The position numbers were made by a program, and so were the translations under genes. The notes beneath the pieces are model-generated. The model searched no databases. It saw only the letters and a list, made by a program, of their open reading frames with translations, and was not told the origin of the DNA. Below are positions 1 to 8,059 of a stretch of 64,000 nt of DNA, piece after piece. Numbering within the stretch: the stretch's first letter is position 1; every line of letters begins with the position of its first letter. The DNA lies in contig CANPZC010000006.1 of assembly GCA_947589355.1 (NCBI GenBank), forward strand, positions 36,439 to 100,438, in the 5' to 3' direction. The stretch is from an uncultured Clostridia bacterium (GTDB lineage: Bacteria > Bacillota > Clostridia > Oscillospirales > Ruminococcaceae).

Positions 1-1192
1 CATTATTCCGCACATCAAAAAAATGGGCTTTACGGCGGTGTATTTCGGTCCTGTGTTTGAGTCCTCGGCGCACGGATATGATACGGCAGACTACACGAAA
101 ATTGACCGCAGGCTGGGTACTGATGACGACTTCAAAAAAGTGTGCGGCGAGCTTCACAAAAACGGCATAAAGGTCGTGCTGGACGGCGTTTTCAACCACG
201 TTGGCAGAGAGTTTTGGGCGTTCAAAGACGTGAGGGAAAAGAAGTTTTCCTCCGCCTACAAAGACTGGTTTCAGATAAGAGACGGCAATTCCTGCTACAA
301 CGACGGCTTCTATTACGAGGGCTGGGAGGGTCACTACGAGCTGGTGAAGCTGAACCTCTGGAACGGCGATGTGAAGAATTATCTGAAAGAATGTATTTCT
401 CAGTGGGTGGAGAAGTTTGATATTGACGGTTTGCGCCTTGATGTTGCATACTGCTTAGAGCCGCAGTTTTTGAAAGAATTGCGCGGTCACTGCAAGTGGC
501 TGAAAGAGGACTTCTGGCTGCTGGGCGAGACGCTTCACGGCGATTACAACCGCTGGATGAACCCCGAAATGCTTGACAGTGTGACGAATTACGAATGCTA
601 CAAGGGCATTTACTCTGCGTTCAATTCGATGAATATGTTTGAGATAGCGCACTCGATACAGAGGCAGTTCGGCAAGGAAAACTGGTGCTTATATCGGGGT
701 AAAAAACTGTACTGTTTTGTTGACAATCACGATGTGAGCCGCATTGCTACGATACTGACGAACAAGGCTCACCTGCCGCTTGTATACACGCTTTTGTTCA
801 CTATGCCGGGGATACCGTCGGTATACTACATGAGCGAGTACGGCGAGGAGGGCGACAAGGCACACGGTGACGATGAATTGCGTAAACCGTATGAAAAGAG
901 AGAAGATACCGAGCTGACAAAGCACATTGCGGCGCTGGCAAAGGCACACACGCAGAGCGATGCGCTGTGCGGCGGCGATTACACGCAGCTTGCGCTGACA
1001 AACCGCCAGTATGCGTTCGCGCGCGCGGCAGGCGAAAAAGGCGCGGTGACGATGATAAACGCTGACGGCGGCGATCACACGTTCAATGTGAATTACGGCG
1101 GCGGCTGGAGGGATATTTTCACCGGCGAGGAGGCTGATCTTTCGCAGCCCATAGTGCTGGGAGGGTACAGCTCGAAAGTTTTTGTAAAGTAA
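1..1192 (+). CDS. GH13 alpha-amylase-family glycoside hydrolase, 5' end missing
   Basis: Glycoside hydrolase family 13 enzyme acting on alpha-glucans. The reading frame is open from base 2, so the gene begins before the window; the first Met in the window lies in mid-domain. All four GH13 core regions are visible: DGVFNH (region I), GLRLDVA with the nucleophile Asp (II), LLGETLHG with the acid/base Glu (III) and FVDNHD (IV). The C-terminal part is a short beta domain. There is no secretion or anchoring signal at the C-terminus, so a cytoplasmic maltodextrin or neopullulanase-like enzyme is likely. The exact substrate cannot be read from this part. The family is certain; the specificity is not. 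Confidence 0.93.
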   Translation, partial: IIPHIKKMGFTAVYFGPVFESSAHGYDTADYTKIDRRLGTDDDFKKVCGELHKNGIKVVLDGVFNHVGREFWAFKDVREKKFSSAYKDWFQIRDGNSCYNDGFYYEGWEGHYELVKLNLWNGDVKNYLKECISQWVEKFDIDGLRLDVAYCLEPQFLKELRGHCKWLKEDFWLLGETLHGDYNRWMNPEMLDSVTNYECYKGIYSAFNSMNMFEIAHSIQRQFGKENWCLYRGKKLYCFVDNHDVSRIATILTNKAHLPLVYTLLFTMPGIPSVYYMSEYGEEGDKAHGDDELRKPYEKREDTELTKHIAALAKAHTQSDALCGGDYTQLALTNRQYAFARAAGEKGAVTMINADGGDHTFNVNYGGGWRDIFTGEEADLSQPIVLGGYSSKVFVK

Positions 1193-1280
1193 GACAGCGC
1201 TGCTGCCCCTGAAAAACGGGGCGGCGGCCGGCAGCGTTTACGCAAGCGTAAGCGCCACAAAAAAATTTTTGCAAAAGGTA

Positions 1281-1309
1281 TTGCAAAACAGTAAAATGTA
1301 TGTTATAAT
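1281..1309 (+). promoter_or_regulatory. Sigma-A-type promoter of tRNA-Pro
   Basis: TTGCAA and TATAAT are separated by 17 bases, 11 bases upstream of the mature tRNA. The preceding gene ends 88 bases earlier, so the tRNA has its own promoter. Confidence 0.75.
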
Positions 1310-1320
1310 AGTAGGGTCGT

Positions 1321-1398
1321 CGGGGTGTGGCGCAGTTTGGCTAGCGCGCTACCTTGGGGTGGTAGAGGCCGTGGGTTCAAGTCCCGCCACTCCGACCA
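1321..1398 (+). tRNA. tRNA-Pro (anticodon GGG)
   Basis: A complete cloverleaf. The acceptor stem CGGGGTG pairs with CACTCCG, the D-arm contains GCGCAGTTTGGCTAGCGC, and the anticodon stem CTACC/GGTAG encloses the loop TTGGGGT, giving anticodon GGG. The T-arm contains GGTTCAAGTCC. The CCA end is encoded. Isotype and anticodon are read directly from the sequence. Confidence 0.97.
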
Positions 1399-1403
1399 GA
1401 AAC

Positions 1404-1425
1404 GCCCTTGACTATCGTCAAGGGC
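1404..1425 (+). terminator. Hairpin just 3' of tRNA-Pro
   Basis: GCCCTTGAC and GTCAAGGGC form a perfect 9-bp stem with a 4-base loop, six bases after the CCA end. No T-run follows, so it is a processing or weak termination hairpin rather than a classic intrinsic terminator. Confidence 0.5.
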
Positions 1426-1570
1426 TCAGTGAATAGTGAAAGAGAGAATAGTGAATAGTTTATAGTATACGTTTCTAGGCGTTTCTGTACTATTCACTAT
1501 TCTCTATTAATTATTCACTATTCACCGCACATTGACCGCCTCAAGTGTCGGTCAAGTGCAGAAGAAGCCT
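1426..1570. repeat. GAATAGTGAATAG inverted repeats
   Basis: Copies of GAATAGTGAATAG face copies of CTATTCACTATTC across about 50 bases. The same ATTCACTATT motif recurs 3' of proS, parB and gyrA. It is non-coding and has dispersed-repeat character. Confidence 0.6.
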
Positions 1571-1731
1571 CTGTGATGGTTCTTCCTATTCATTATTCAA
1601 TCGCTTTTTGTTTTATCAATTTCTGTGTTTATTCTGTGTTTACGGTGGTTTTGCTGTCGCACGTTCACACGGATAGTAAGGTTTGCTGTAGCGGTGGGGC
1701 TTCTTCTGGTGCGTTATATAAAATTACTACG

Positions 1732-1771
1732 AGAATACATCTGAACATCGGGTGTATTCTTTTTTTGTTTT
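1732..1771 (+). terminator. Intrinsic terminator-like hairpin inside repeat region
   Basis: AGAATACATC pairs with GGTGTATTCT (one G-T pair) and is followed by seven T. Almost the same hairpin follows the gene ending at 5575, and in both places a GGAAGTATATTCTTCC-type palindrome lies within about 130 bases downstream. Here no gene lies immediately upstream. Confidence 0.6.
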
Positions 1772-1785
1772 GATGGGGCGGAGCG

Positions 1786-2235
1786 TGGCAGGATATTCTT
1801 CCATCGGCACTGAGGTAGGGCGCAGATGTGGGGGCGTGGGGAGATAGGAGAGTGGCGGTGGGGGCAGTGGCGCAGGGCGTCTGGAAGTATATTCTTCCAG
1901 ACGATGTGGTGGGGGAGCGGTTTTGGAGGGGAGAATGTGAGAGCAGTGGTAGGGCGGTGAGGGAAAGCGGCGTGAGGTGGTGGACTGTTCGCAGAGTGTG
2001 CGGCAGAATATTTTTTCAGTGGTGCGGAGGAACAAGGCTTAGATGTGGGGTGGGCGTAGATATGTGGTTGTGGGGGCAGTGGCGCAAGGTGCGAGGAAGT
2101 ATATTCTTCCATTTGATGTGGTGGTAGAGGAGTTTTTTGAGGAGAGCGTGAGAGCAGTGGTAGGGCGTGAGGGAAAGCGGTGCGGAGGAACAAGGCTTAG
2201 ATGTGGAGGAGGGTGCAGATGTGGTGGTAGAGTAT
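1786..2235. repeat. Degenerate tandem array of four ATATTCTTCC palindromes
   Basis: Palindrome cores occur at 1786-1803, 1881-1900, 2001-2020 and 2093-2111, roughly 90-120 bases apart and separated by GT-rich DNA. Longer segments are duplicated: GTGAGAGCAGTGGTAGGGC near 1938 and 2148, and GGAACAAGGCTTAGATGTGG near 2027 and 2189. Open frames across it are Pro/Ser-rich on one strand and Gly/Trp-rich on the other with no ribosome site, as expected for non-coding repeat DNA. The remainder up to 2486 shows nothing I recognise. Confidence 0.75.
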
Positions 2236-2486
2236 GAAAGCGGCGATATTTATCTTTTTTGTAAATCAGAGTATACTCTTCTTAACAAAAAAGATGTATG
2301 AGCGAAAAGAGTTCGTGTATTCGGACTTTTTTGCTGCCTGCTCACTCCAAAAAACAAGGTGCGGTTTCAAGGATATATTTCCCCGTTTTCTGCTGTAAAG
2401 CGGGAAACGAACCGATGCAAAGGACGGCAAAAGCCGGTCAAAACTGCATTTCGCGCTTGAAAACCATACCTTTCGCACATGGTATA

Positions 2487-2515
2487 TTGAAAAGACCTCG
2501 GCGATATGGTACAAT
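2487..2515 (+). promoter_or_regulatory. Promoter of the 2550-5575 gene cluster
   Basis: TTGAAA and TACAAT with 17-base spacing end 34 bases before the first ATG of the cluster. Confidence 0.65.
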
Positions 2516-2549
2516 GAAGTAAGATGTTTGAGCACCACAGGAGGTACGA

Positions 2550-3077
2550 ATGGAAAATTCTAAAAAGAAAAAGCGCATACTTATTTGGGGCATAGCCTTT
2601 ATGATACTGATCGCGGTAGCGGCTTTGATAATTCGCATAATATATGTGCTGAATGATGACGGCAGGGACAGTTTTTACTATCCTGTGGACGATTATGAGT
2701 ATCTGGGGACAAAAAGAGACTCGAAGATAGAGCATGACGCCGAGCTTGAAGGGCTTATGAGCGAGGTAATAACGCTGGCAAATCAAGGCGGCGAAGATTA
2801 TTATTCCGCGCTGCCAAAAGAGATAAATATCTCGCAAAAGTACAGTGATTTTTTGAACTTCGGGCCGCCCTGGAATGATGTTGACCCGAAGGACTTCAAT
2901 CTGGCGTATATCAAGGCAAAGTCTTACAAGGACAAGGCGATAGTGGATTTTTATGTTACGTTCTCACCGGGAAAGCTGAATGAGGACGAGCTGTCGCAAT
3001 ACTATTTAAGAAAGATATATCTGTTTAAAGACGAAAACGGCAAATGGACGGTAGACAAAGTTTTTAAAGGTGATTGA
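2550..3077 (+). CDS. Membrane-anchored protein of unknown function
   Basis: A 175-residue protein I do not recognise. A short Lys-rich cytoplasmic start precedes one strong membrane segment (about residues 9-33), and the rest is hydrophilic and predicted to be outside the cell. The C-terminal portion (DFYVTFSPG...YLRKIYLFKDENGKWTVDKVF) reads like a small extracytoplasmic fold seen in lipoprotein or NTF2-like domains, but that is only an impression. An AGGAGG site lies 6 bases before the ATG. It is first in a run of four anchored proteins and overlaps the reading region of the next gene. The gene itself is confident; its function is unknown. Confidence 0.75.
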   Translation: MENSKKKKRILIWGIAFMILIAVAALIIRIIYVLNDDGRDSFYYPVDDYEYLGTKRDSKIEHDAELEGLMSEVITLANQGGEDYYSALPKEINISQKYSDFLNFGPPWNDVDPKDFNLAYIKAKSYKDKAIVDFYVTFSPGKLNEDELSQYYLRKIYLFKDENGKWTVDKVFKGD

Positions 3078-3102
3078 TATTGAGAGTCGGGAGGTCAGCA
3101 CG

Positions 3103-3582
3103 ATGAAAAAAGCATTTGTGAAAATATACGCTATAGCGCTGTATTCTTCTTTGATAGCAAGTATATATCTTATCGTAAACAGCAGCGGCGGCTTCTGGGG
3201 AAATGATTGGATAATTCCGGGGTTCTTTCTGTATATGCTGTCGGGTGGGCTGATAATTCTGAAACTTTTGTATAATGCGGTAAACTATGAGCCTGACAGT
3301 GAATATGTCCGGGGGTTCTATGGTTGGGCATGGAAGCTGAATTTTATTGCCGACTTTGTTTTTGTATTTTTTATCTGCGGCTTCGGACGCGTGGAAAAGG
3401 CGCTTTTTTCGGCGTTGATAGCGCTATATATAATTGTAATGTCGGGTATTGATATTGCGGTACATAAAAAATCTGATGGCGTAAAGATAAACAAGTCTTT
3501 GCTGTGGTCTGTGATAATTATAATGCTGGCGCTTGGCATTAGCCTATGCCTGTTTGTTGATCTGAAATATTATGAGAGATAA
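3103..3582 (+). CDS. Polytopic membrane protein of unknown function
   Basis: A 159-residue protein with about five hydrophobic segments, near residues 3-23, 32-56, 85-103, 108-130 and 137-157. I chose the ATG at 3103 because a GGGAGG site sits just ahead of it. An earlier in-frame GTG at 3070 overlaps the previous gene and lacks a good site. It is probably cotranscribed with the preceding anchored protein. No known family is recognised. Confidence 0.7.
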   Translation: MKKAFVKIYAIALYSSLIASIYLIVNSSGGFWGNDWIIPGFFLYMLSGGLIILKLLYNAVNYEPDSEYVRGFYGWAWKLNFIADFVFVFFICGFGRVEKALFSALIALYIIVMSGIDIAVHKKSDGVKINKSLLWSVIIIMLALGISLCLFVDLKYYER

Positions 3583-3605
3583 CAACTGCTGAGGAGGTAT
3601 GAAAT

Positions 3606-3662
3606 ATGGACGAAAACGCCATACCGAAAGATATGAAAAGAGAAGCGGATAATATATCGTAA
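3606..3662 (+). pseudogene. Tiny 18-codon ORF with a good ribosome site, possible gene remnant
   Basis: GAGGAGGTATGAAAT precedes an ATG that opens an 18-codon frame (MDENAIPKDMKREADNIS), closed by TAA about 60 bases before the next ribosome site. The strong Shine-Dalgarno site ahead of so short a frame suggests either a leader peptide or the stub of a decayed gene of this anchored-protein cluster. The two cannot be told apart here. Confidence 0.3.
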
Positions 3663-3726
3663 AGTATGACTGACCTAAAACGCCTGTAAAAAACGAATAT
3701 ACATGTGACTGTAACAGGAGGTAATT

Positions 3727-4401
3727 ATGATAAAAAGAAAAAAAGTAGTTATATTTCTTATTGCAATTATATTTTGTATCATATCTTGTACTGCTTTTTA
3801 CTACCGCAACCGCATACGTCATTATGATGAGTTCAAAAAATGCAAAGAGATAGTAAAGATCATTGATGAATATGATGATTCTATTACGCAGATAAAACTA
3901 AAAGATATTACCTTTAGTAATAATGTTCTGACTATCAATTGCACATATGCCCGCCCTGTAGCCGTTTCAAAACAACAAATGATGAGTGCGTTTATTGCCC
4001 TACGAGCGCAGATCAACGATTATCTTATAAATGACGAAGAGTTTTATTATTCAAACAAAGCCATTAAACTTCATTTTGCTGATAATAATAACGGCAGTGA
4101 TGATCTAGTATATCATGAGTTTAATTTTACAAACTATATTATCGCAAAAAGCAGCAATGCTTCAGAGATAATATCTCCAACTTTAGATGTTCTATATCCA
4201 CTTGCGGGAATACCAACTGATGCGGTGAGCGATATGTACGGAATGAAGTATATAGGAGGCGTGGGGCTTTACTTGACAACATTTGATTTTTTTGAAAATA
4301 ATCCTCAGCTTATATACTGTAGAGTCAATTCTGACGACCCGGAAGAGGACAAGGAAAAGATACAAGAAATATGTACTATGTGCGAAATCGATATCAGATA
4401 A
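3727..4401 (+). CDS. Membrane-anchored protein of unknown function
   Basis: A 224-residue protein with an N-terminal signal-anchor: Lys/Arg start, then about residues 7-26 hydrophobic with a Cys in ISCTAF that does not make a convincing lipobox. The remainder is predicted to be extracytoplasmic, with many Asn/Asp and Tyr residues. Preceded by ACAGGAGGTAATTATG. Noticeably AT-richer than genes further along the window, which suggests a different history or weak selection. No family recognised. Confidence 0.7.
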   Translation: MIKRKKVVIFLIAIIFCIISCTAFYYRNRIRHYDEFKKCKEIVKIIDEYDDSITQIKLKDITFSNNVLTINCTYARPVAVSKQQMMSAFIALRAQINDYLINDEEFYYSNKAIKLHFADNNNGSDDLVYHEFNFTNYIIAKSSNASEIISPTLDVLYPLAGIPTDAVSDMYGMKYIGGVGLYLTTFDFFENNPQLIYCRVNSDDPEEDKEKIQEICTMCEIDIR

Positions 4402-4423
4402 GCATAAAGAGGGGGCGTTATTT

Positions 4424-5575
4424 ATGAAAAAAATATTTCGGGCGGCGGCTATTATCATTATTCCCGTGTTAATATTTATACTTCTATGGTATAAAGAAGA
4501 TATTGCCGATATGTTTTATGTCGACGCCGAAATGCACATAAACAACTATTTCAGCTTTGAGAACAAAAACAAAGTCACCGAGTTTCACGGGGAATACTAT
4601 TACGCAACGCCTGCGGGAGTGTATCTCAAAGACGGCGGTCAGATGATATCTGCAAACAGCGAGCCGCTGATATACTCTGATGAAGAAAGCGTGTATCTGT
4701 ATTTTCCTGAGAGCGGAGAGGTATCTGTATATAATAGTGACCTTATATTGCAAGACACCTACAGCGTTGTAAAAAATTGCAGAGGCTTCTGTGTTGCTGA
4801 CGGATATGCTTTACTGATCGACGAGGGAAGCCTGTCGATATATAATACTGCTGACTTTTCAAGCGTTAACATGACCGAGCTTGGTGTTGAAACAATAGTG
4901 AACGAATTTTTTAGTGAAAAGTTTACTTACAAATACATTGAATTATCAGACTCGAGCAGCATAGTTTTTAACGATGGTATCTCGGCTTTTTCGTTATACG
5001 ATAAACGAGCCGATGCAACGGTTTACACATTTCATTCGGACGATAGCTTTTTGCCTTTGAAATATGACAGCGGATATGTATCCATAGGAAATACGACAAA
5101 CAGCAGGCTGGAGATACTATGGCGTGAAAAGGATAGCGGCGGTCAGTTTGCCGGCAGAGAGTGTGTGACACAGGGCTGCGGTTACTCGGGCGGAATATAT
5201 TACAGTATCGGTCAGAGTACAAAAGACCACGAAAGATTTGAGGATAAACATGAGCCTACGGATAATACGCTGCTCAATTACCAAAGCGCAATACTTATAG
5301 GCGATACTGCTTCAGGCGAAATGCCGGCTGACGAATGGTTAGATGAAACTCACGGGCGAATAATATATGCCGACAGCGAAAAGCTGATAATATATACTGT
5401 CAGCCGAGGTGGGATGTATATTACATACTCTATAAGTGAACACAAAGTGACCGACAAGCAAAAGGCTGGTGAAATAAAAGACGGCGGCTCATACACATTT
5501 GAGACCTGCGGAGAATACATTTTTGTATTTGACGACAACACGGGCGAACTGGTGAATACTATCAGCGTTGCATAG
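4424..5575 (+). CDS. Membrane-anchored protein, possible beta-propeller-like exterior
   Basis: A 383-residue protein. The start at 4424 is chosen for its AGAGGGGG site and because the protein then begins with a proper signal-anchor (MKKIFR followed by about 20 hydrophobic residues). The exterior consists of short beta-rich stretches in which aromatic and Gly/Asp residues alternate (SVYLYFPESGEVSVYNSD, GYALLIDEGSLSIYNT, EYIFVFDDNTGELVNT). This reads like propeller blades, but no blade motif is firm enough to name. Last gene of the cluster, followed directly by an intrinsic terminator. Confidence 0.7.
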   Translation: MKKIFRAAAIIIIPVLIFILLWYKEDIADMFYVDAEMHINNYFSFENKNKVTEFHGEYYYATPAGVYLKDGGQMISANSEPLIYSDEESVYLYFPESGEVSVYNSDLILQDTYSVVKNCRGFCVADGYALLIDEGSLSIYNTADFSSVNMTELGVETIVNEFFSEKFTYKYIELSDSSSIVFNDGISAFSLYDKRADATVYTFHSDDSFLPLKYDSGYVSIGNTTNSRLEILWREKDSGGQFAGRECVTQGCGYSGGIYYSIGQSTKDHERFEDKHEPTDNTLLNYQSAILIGDTASGEMPADEWLDETHGRIIYADSEKLIIYTVSRGGMYITYSISEHKVTDKQKAGEIKDGGSYTFETCGEYIFVFDDNTGELVNTISVA

Positions 5576-5585
5576 AATTATCACG

Positions 5586-5619
5586 AGAATACATCTGAAA
5601 ATAGATGTATTCTTTTTTT
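5586..5619 (+). terminator. Intrinsic terminator of the anchored-protein cluster
   Basis: AGAATACATCT and AGATGTATTCT form a perfect 11-bp stem with a six-base loop, followed by TTTTTT. It starts 10 bases after the stop codon of the preceding gene. Confidence 0.85.
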
Positions 5620-5653
5620 ATTGTGGTGGGGTGGGGAGGTGGCGCAGGGTACG

Positions 5654-5671
5654 TGGAAGTATATTCTTCCA
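5654..5671. repeat. Dispersed palindrome copy (TGGAAGTATATTCTTCCA)
   Basis: Near-perfect dyad of the dispersed family, set in GT-rich DNA directly after a terminator hairpin, the same arrangement as at 1732-1900. Confidence 0.75.
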
Positions 5672-5914
5672 GCCGATGTGGGGGAGGAGTAATTTTTTGG
5701 GGAGTGAATGTGCGGTGGGTAGTGGGGTAAAATTACCGCAGTACGTTATAAATCATATTCCCGCACTACTGACCTCTTTTGCCTTGAAAACAAAACTGAT
5801 GCGTATTTATCTCTTTAGCCTCCTCCACAAAGCAACGAAGTTCCGAGTGAAGAGGTCGCGAATTTCCACCAAGGCTCAGCGCGTGGTCGTAGGTGTGGGT
5901 AAGGAAAAGAGAGC

Positions 5915-6000
5915 GCGAGGGGAAAACCTTAGGGTAGGGAGTGTAGCGCGCGCCCTGCCTTGCATATACACTCCCTATATCCCTATGGTTTTCCCCTCGC
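5915..6000. repeat. 86-bp imperfect inverted repeat
   Basis: The left arm starts GCGAGGGGAAAACC and the right arm ends GGTTTTCCCCTCGC. The arms stay complementary for about 31 positions apart from a three-base insertion and one mismatch, and the loop is GC-rich. There is no T-run. The surrounding 5700-6160 shows no gene I can support. Confidence 0.75.
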
Positions 6001-6164
6001 ATAGAGTTGCGCAAACTTATTAGCACACTCAAAATGAGGGAATAACCAAGGCACAGAGAAGCGGTGAACGGCTCCGCAGGCTTGCGCGTAAGCGCGAATA
6101 TTACAACACGGCGTGGGGATCGGGCATGATATTTTCGGGCGGAGAGGAAAGTTGGGCTCGGGTG

Positions 6165-6193
6165 TTGATTTTTTCTGTAGTTTATGCTATTAT
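6165..6193 (+). promoter_or_regulatory. Promoter of the helix-turn-helix gene
   Basis: TTGATT and TATTAT with 17-base spacing, 34 bases upstream of the ATG. A further TTGACA lies at 6199 but no -10 box follows it. Confidence 0.45.
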
Positions 6194-6227
6194 ATTATTG
6201 ACAAACTTTTGATTAGGGGGCTATGCT

Positions 6228-7817
6228 ATGTATTTTTACGGTTCAAAGCTGCGCAGTCAGGTCGGCACTCTTGACCAAAGGTGCGCTGCCTTGGAAGTAT
6301 CCGAGAGGAAAATTGCCGAAGCGACGGGCATACCTTTGACTACCGTTCGCAATTACATACATGGTGAAGTAAAGGAGCCCGACCAAAGCAGGGTCGATCG
6401 GATCCACAGAGACCTTAACAGCAGAGAGTATTATAAAGGCTACATATTTATGCCCTCGTATGATTTTTCAAAGTTTATCAGGAAAGAAGTTATAGGCGTT
6501 TTAAAAAAGAAATATCAGGAAGACTACATGGCAAAGCGCATAGGTATGACTAAAGACAAGCTGAGCAAGATGAAAAACGGCAAAGTGAGCGGCATTGACA
6601 TAGTTGAACAATATCGCATTCTTAAAATTTTTTATGATATGTGCCGCGATGAAAACCACTACATGGCTGATGAATTTCAGCCCTTACATGACAAGCTGCG
6701 CGGTATGCTCGGTTTGAATTACAGCGAAACTATTACGGAACGTTTTTCGGAAACGATAGACAGCATATTCGCACAGTGCGAGCGGTGCAAGGACAAGCCG
6801 ACCGACAAATTTCATTATGTAAAAATAGAAGATGTAAAAGCTGTACTGGACAAATACGATCTGGGCGGAGAGATAGAGTGGCTGCGCGGCGACAACAATT
6901 TTATTCTTGACAACGAGCTTCGCCGCAGGATAATAGATGATCTGCGCGCTCTTTACGAGTACGGCACCTTTATAGTTTATGATCCCAAACTTCCTTGGAA
7001 GTTCAAGGACGGTTTTACGCCGCCGCAGGATCCCGATCTGCTGATGCCGTCAGGACTTGACAACGCAGACATAAAAGATACTTCTCGGGTCACTTCGGGA
7101 GAAGCGGCTTTCAACGCTATAAGGGATCATCTTTACAAGTATTCGGATACGCTGAGGGCGTTGATATTTGAGCATATATATGCGTTTATAGAAAAAGGCG
7201 ACGGCAGTTTCAGGCATGAATATGAGTACGACAGTTTAACAGACAGTTATGAAGACATTACGCCCTACAGAAAGAAGATATACGGTACTGACAAACCGCT
7301 GTTTGAGTACAAAGCCGATATTATGAAAGAATACCGCGGACTTGCGTTTGACAAAAAGCAAGATGTATGCCATGAGCTTTCGCAGAGGATCAACAAGTAT
7401 CTGGGGAGCGATGACATAGAAGCGCCGTATTTTCCTCTCAGGTTTTATTATTTGAGCGACGGTACTCTTGCTTATGATGATGCTACAGGGTGGAGCGCGA
7501 CTGTTTCAGATATTACACAGCTTGCGCTGATGACCGAACGCATAAGCACGCTGAGAGAGCTTGACGGCACAGACTTAAAGCTGCCTTACAAAGTGCCCGA
7601 GTTCAACGAATACCACATAAAAGAGGCTTTGGCAGGCTGCACGGCGGCTGAAACAGATACTGTTATAGAAAACATTGAACAGAAGCTGGACTATGGATCG
7701 ATAGACTGGAATTTTTACGCTCTGCTGTCTCAGGCGGAATATATATACGCGCCGATAGAACACATTATAAGTTACATACGCAGGCTGAAAAGAGAGGACA
7801 TCGGGCAGGAAAGATAG
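6228..7817 (+). CDS. Helix-turn-helix protein of unknown function
   Basis: A 529-residue soluble protein. Residues about 22-45 (VSERKIAEATGIPLTTVRNY) look like a DNA-binding helix-turn-helix. A second similar segment lies near residues 95-125 (MAKRIGMTKDKLSKMKNG), resembling an XRE-type fold. The remaining 400 residues are charged, alpha-rich and unfamiliar to me. An AGGGGG site precedes the ATG. It stands alone, with its own promoter and a terminator behind it, next to the ClpP/VirD4-like pair. It could be a regulator of that pair or a replication/partition-type protein of a decayed element. Both are inference. Confidence 0.75.
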   Translation: MYFYGSKLRSQVGTLDQRCAALEVSERKIAEATGIPLTTVRNYIHGEVKEPDQSRVDRIHRDLNSREYYKGYIFMPSYDFSKFIRKEVIGVLKKKYQEDYMAKRIGMTKDKLSKMKNGKVSGIDIVEQYRILKIFYDMCRDENHYMADEFQPLHDKLRGMLGLNYSETITERFSETIDSIFAQCERCKDKPTDKFHYVKIEDVKAVLDKYDLGGEIEWLRGDNNFILDNELRRRIIDDLRALYEYGTFIVYDPKLPWKFKDGFTPPQDPDLLMPSGLDNADIKDTSRVTSGEAAFNAIRDHLYKYSDTLRALIFEHIYAFIEKGDGSFRHEYEYDSLTDSYEDITPYRKKIYGTDKPLFEYKADIMKEYRGLAFDKKQDVCHELSQRINKYLGSDDIEAPYFPLRFYYLSDGTLAYDDATGWSATVSDITQLALMTERISTLRELDGTDLKLPYKVPEFNEYHIKEALAGCTAAETDTVIENIEQKLDYGSIDWNFYALLSQAEYIYAPIEHIISYIRRLKREDIGQER

Positions 7818-7879
7818 GCGCATTATTTTACAAAAAACACATAGTATCGCGGTTTTTAGGTTGTTCGGATATGGAGCGA

Positions 7880-7913
7880 GGCTCGGGAAAGTTGTTTTGC
7901 CGAGCCGTTTTTT
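7880..7913 (+). terminator. Intrinsic terminator after the helix-turn-helix gene
   Basis: GGCTCGG pairs with CCGAGCC across a 13-base loop and is followed by GTTTTTT. It lies about 60 bases after the stop codon. Confidence 0.75.
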
Positions 7914-8059
7914 CTGCCAGAAATTACCTGATAAAAATCGCAACTTTAAAATTGCCAATGTTCTTCTGGACGTGATATCTACGAATATGGTACAATGGAG
8001 TTGTGGAAAAAACGTGCACGGTAATTTCCAGAAACTAAAATAAGATAGGAGCAATATAT

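Noticed and set aside
1426..1570. CRISPR array
   Set aside because: The ATTCACTATT copies are direct and inverted, of irregular spacing and without unique spacers of constant length.
1714..2237. Long open frames on both strands (Pro/Ser-rich or Gly/Trp-rich) over the palindrome array
   Set aside because: They run across duplicated repeat units, lack ribosome sites, and have biased composition caused by GT-rich repeats.
2266..2837. Minus-strand frames overlapping the start of the anchored-protein cluster
   Set aside because: They lie antisense to a gene with a good ribosome site and promoter and have no initiation signals of their own.
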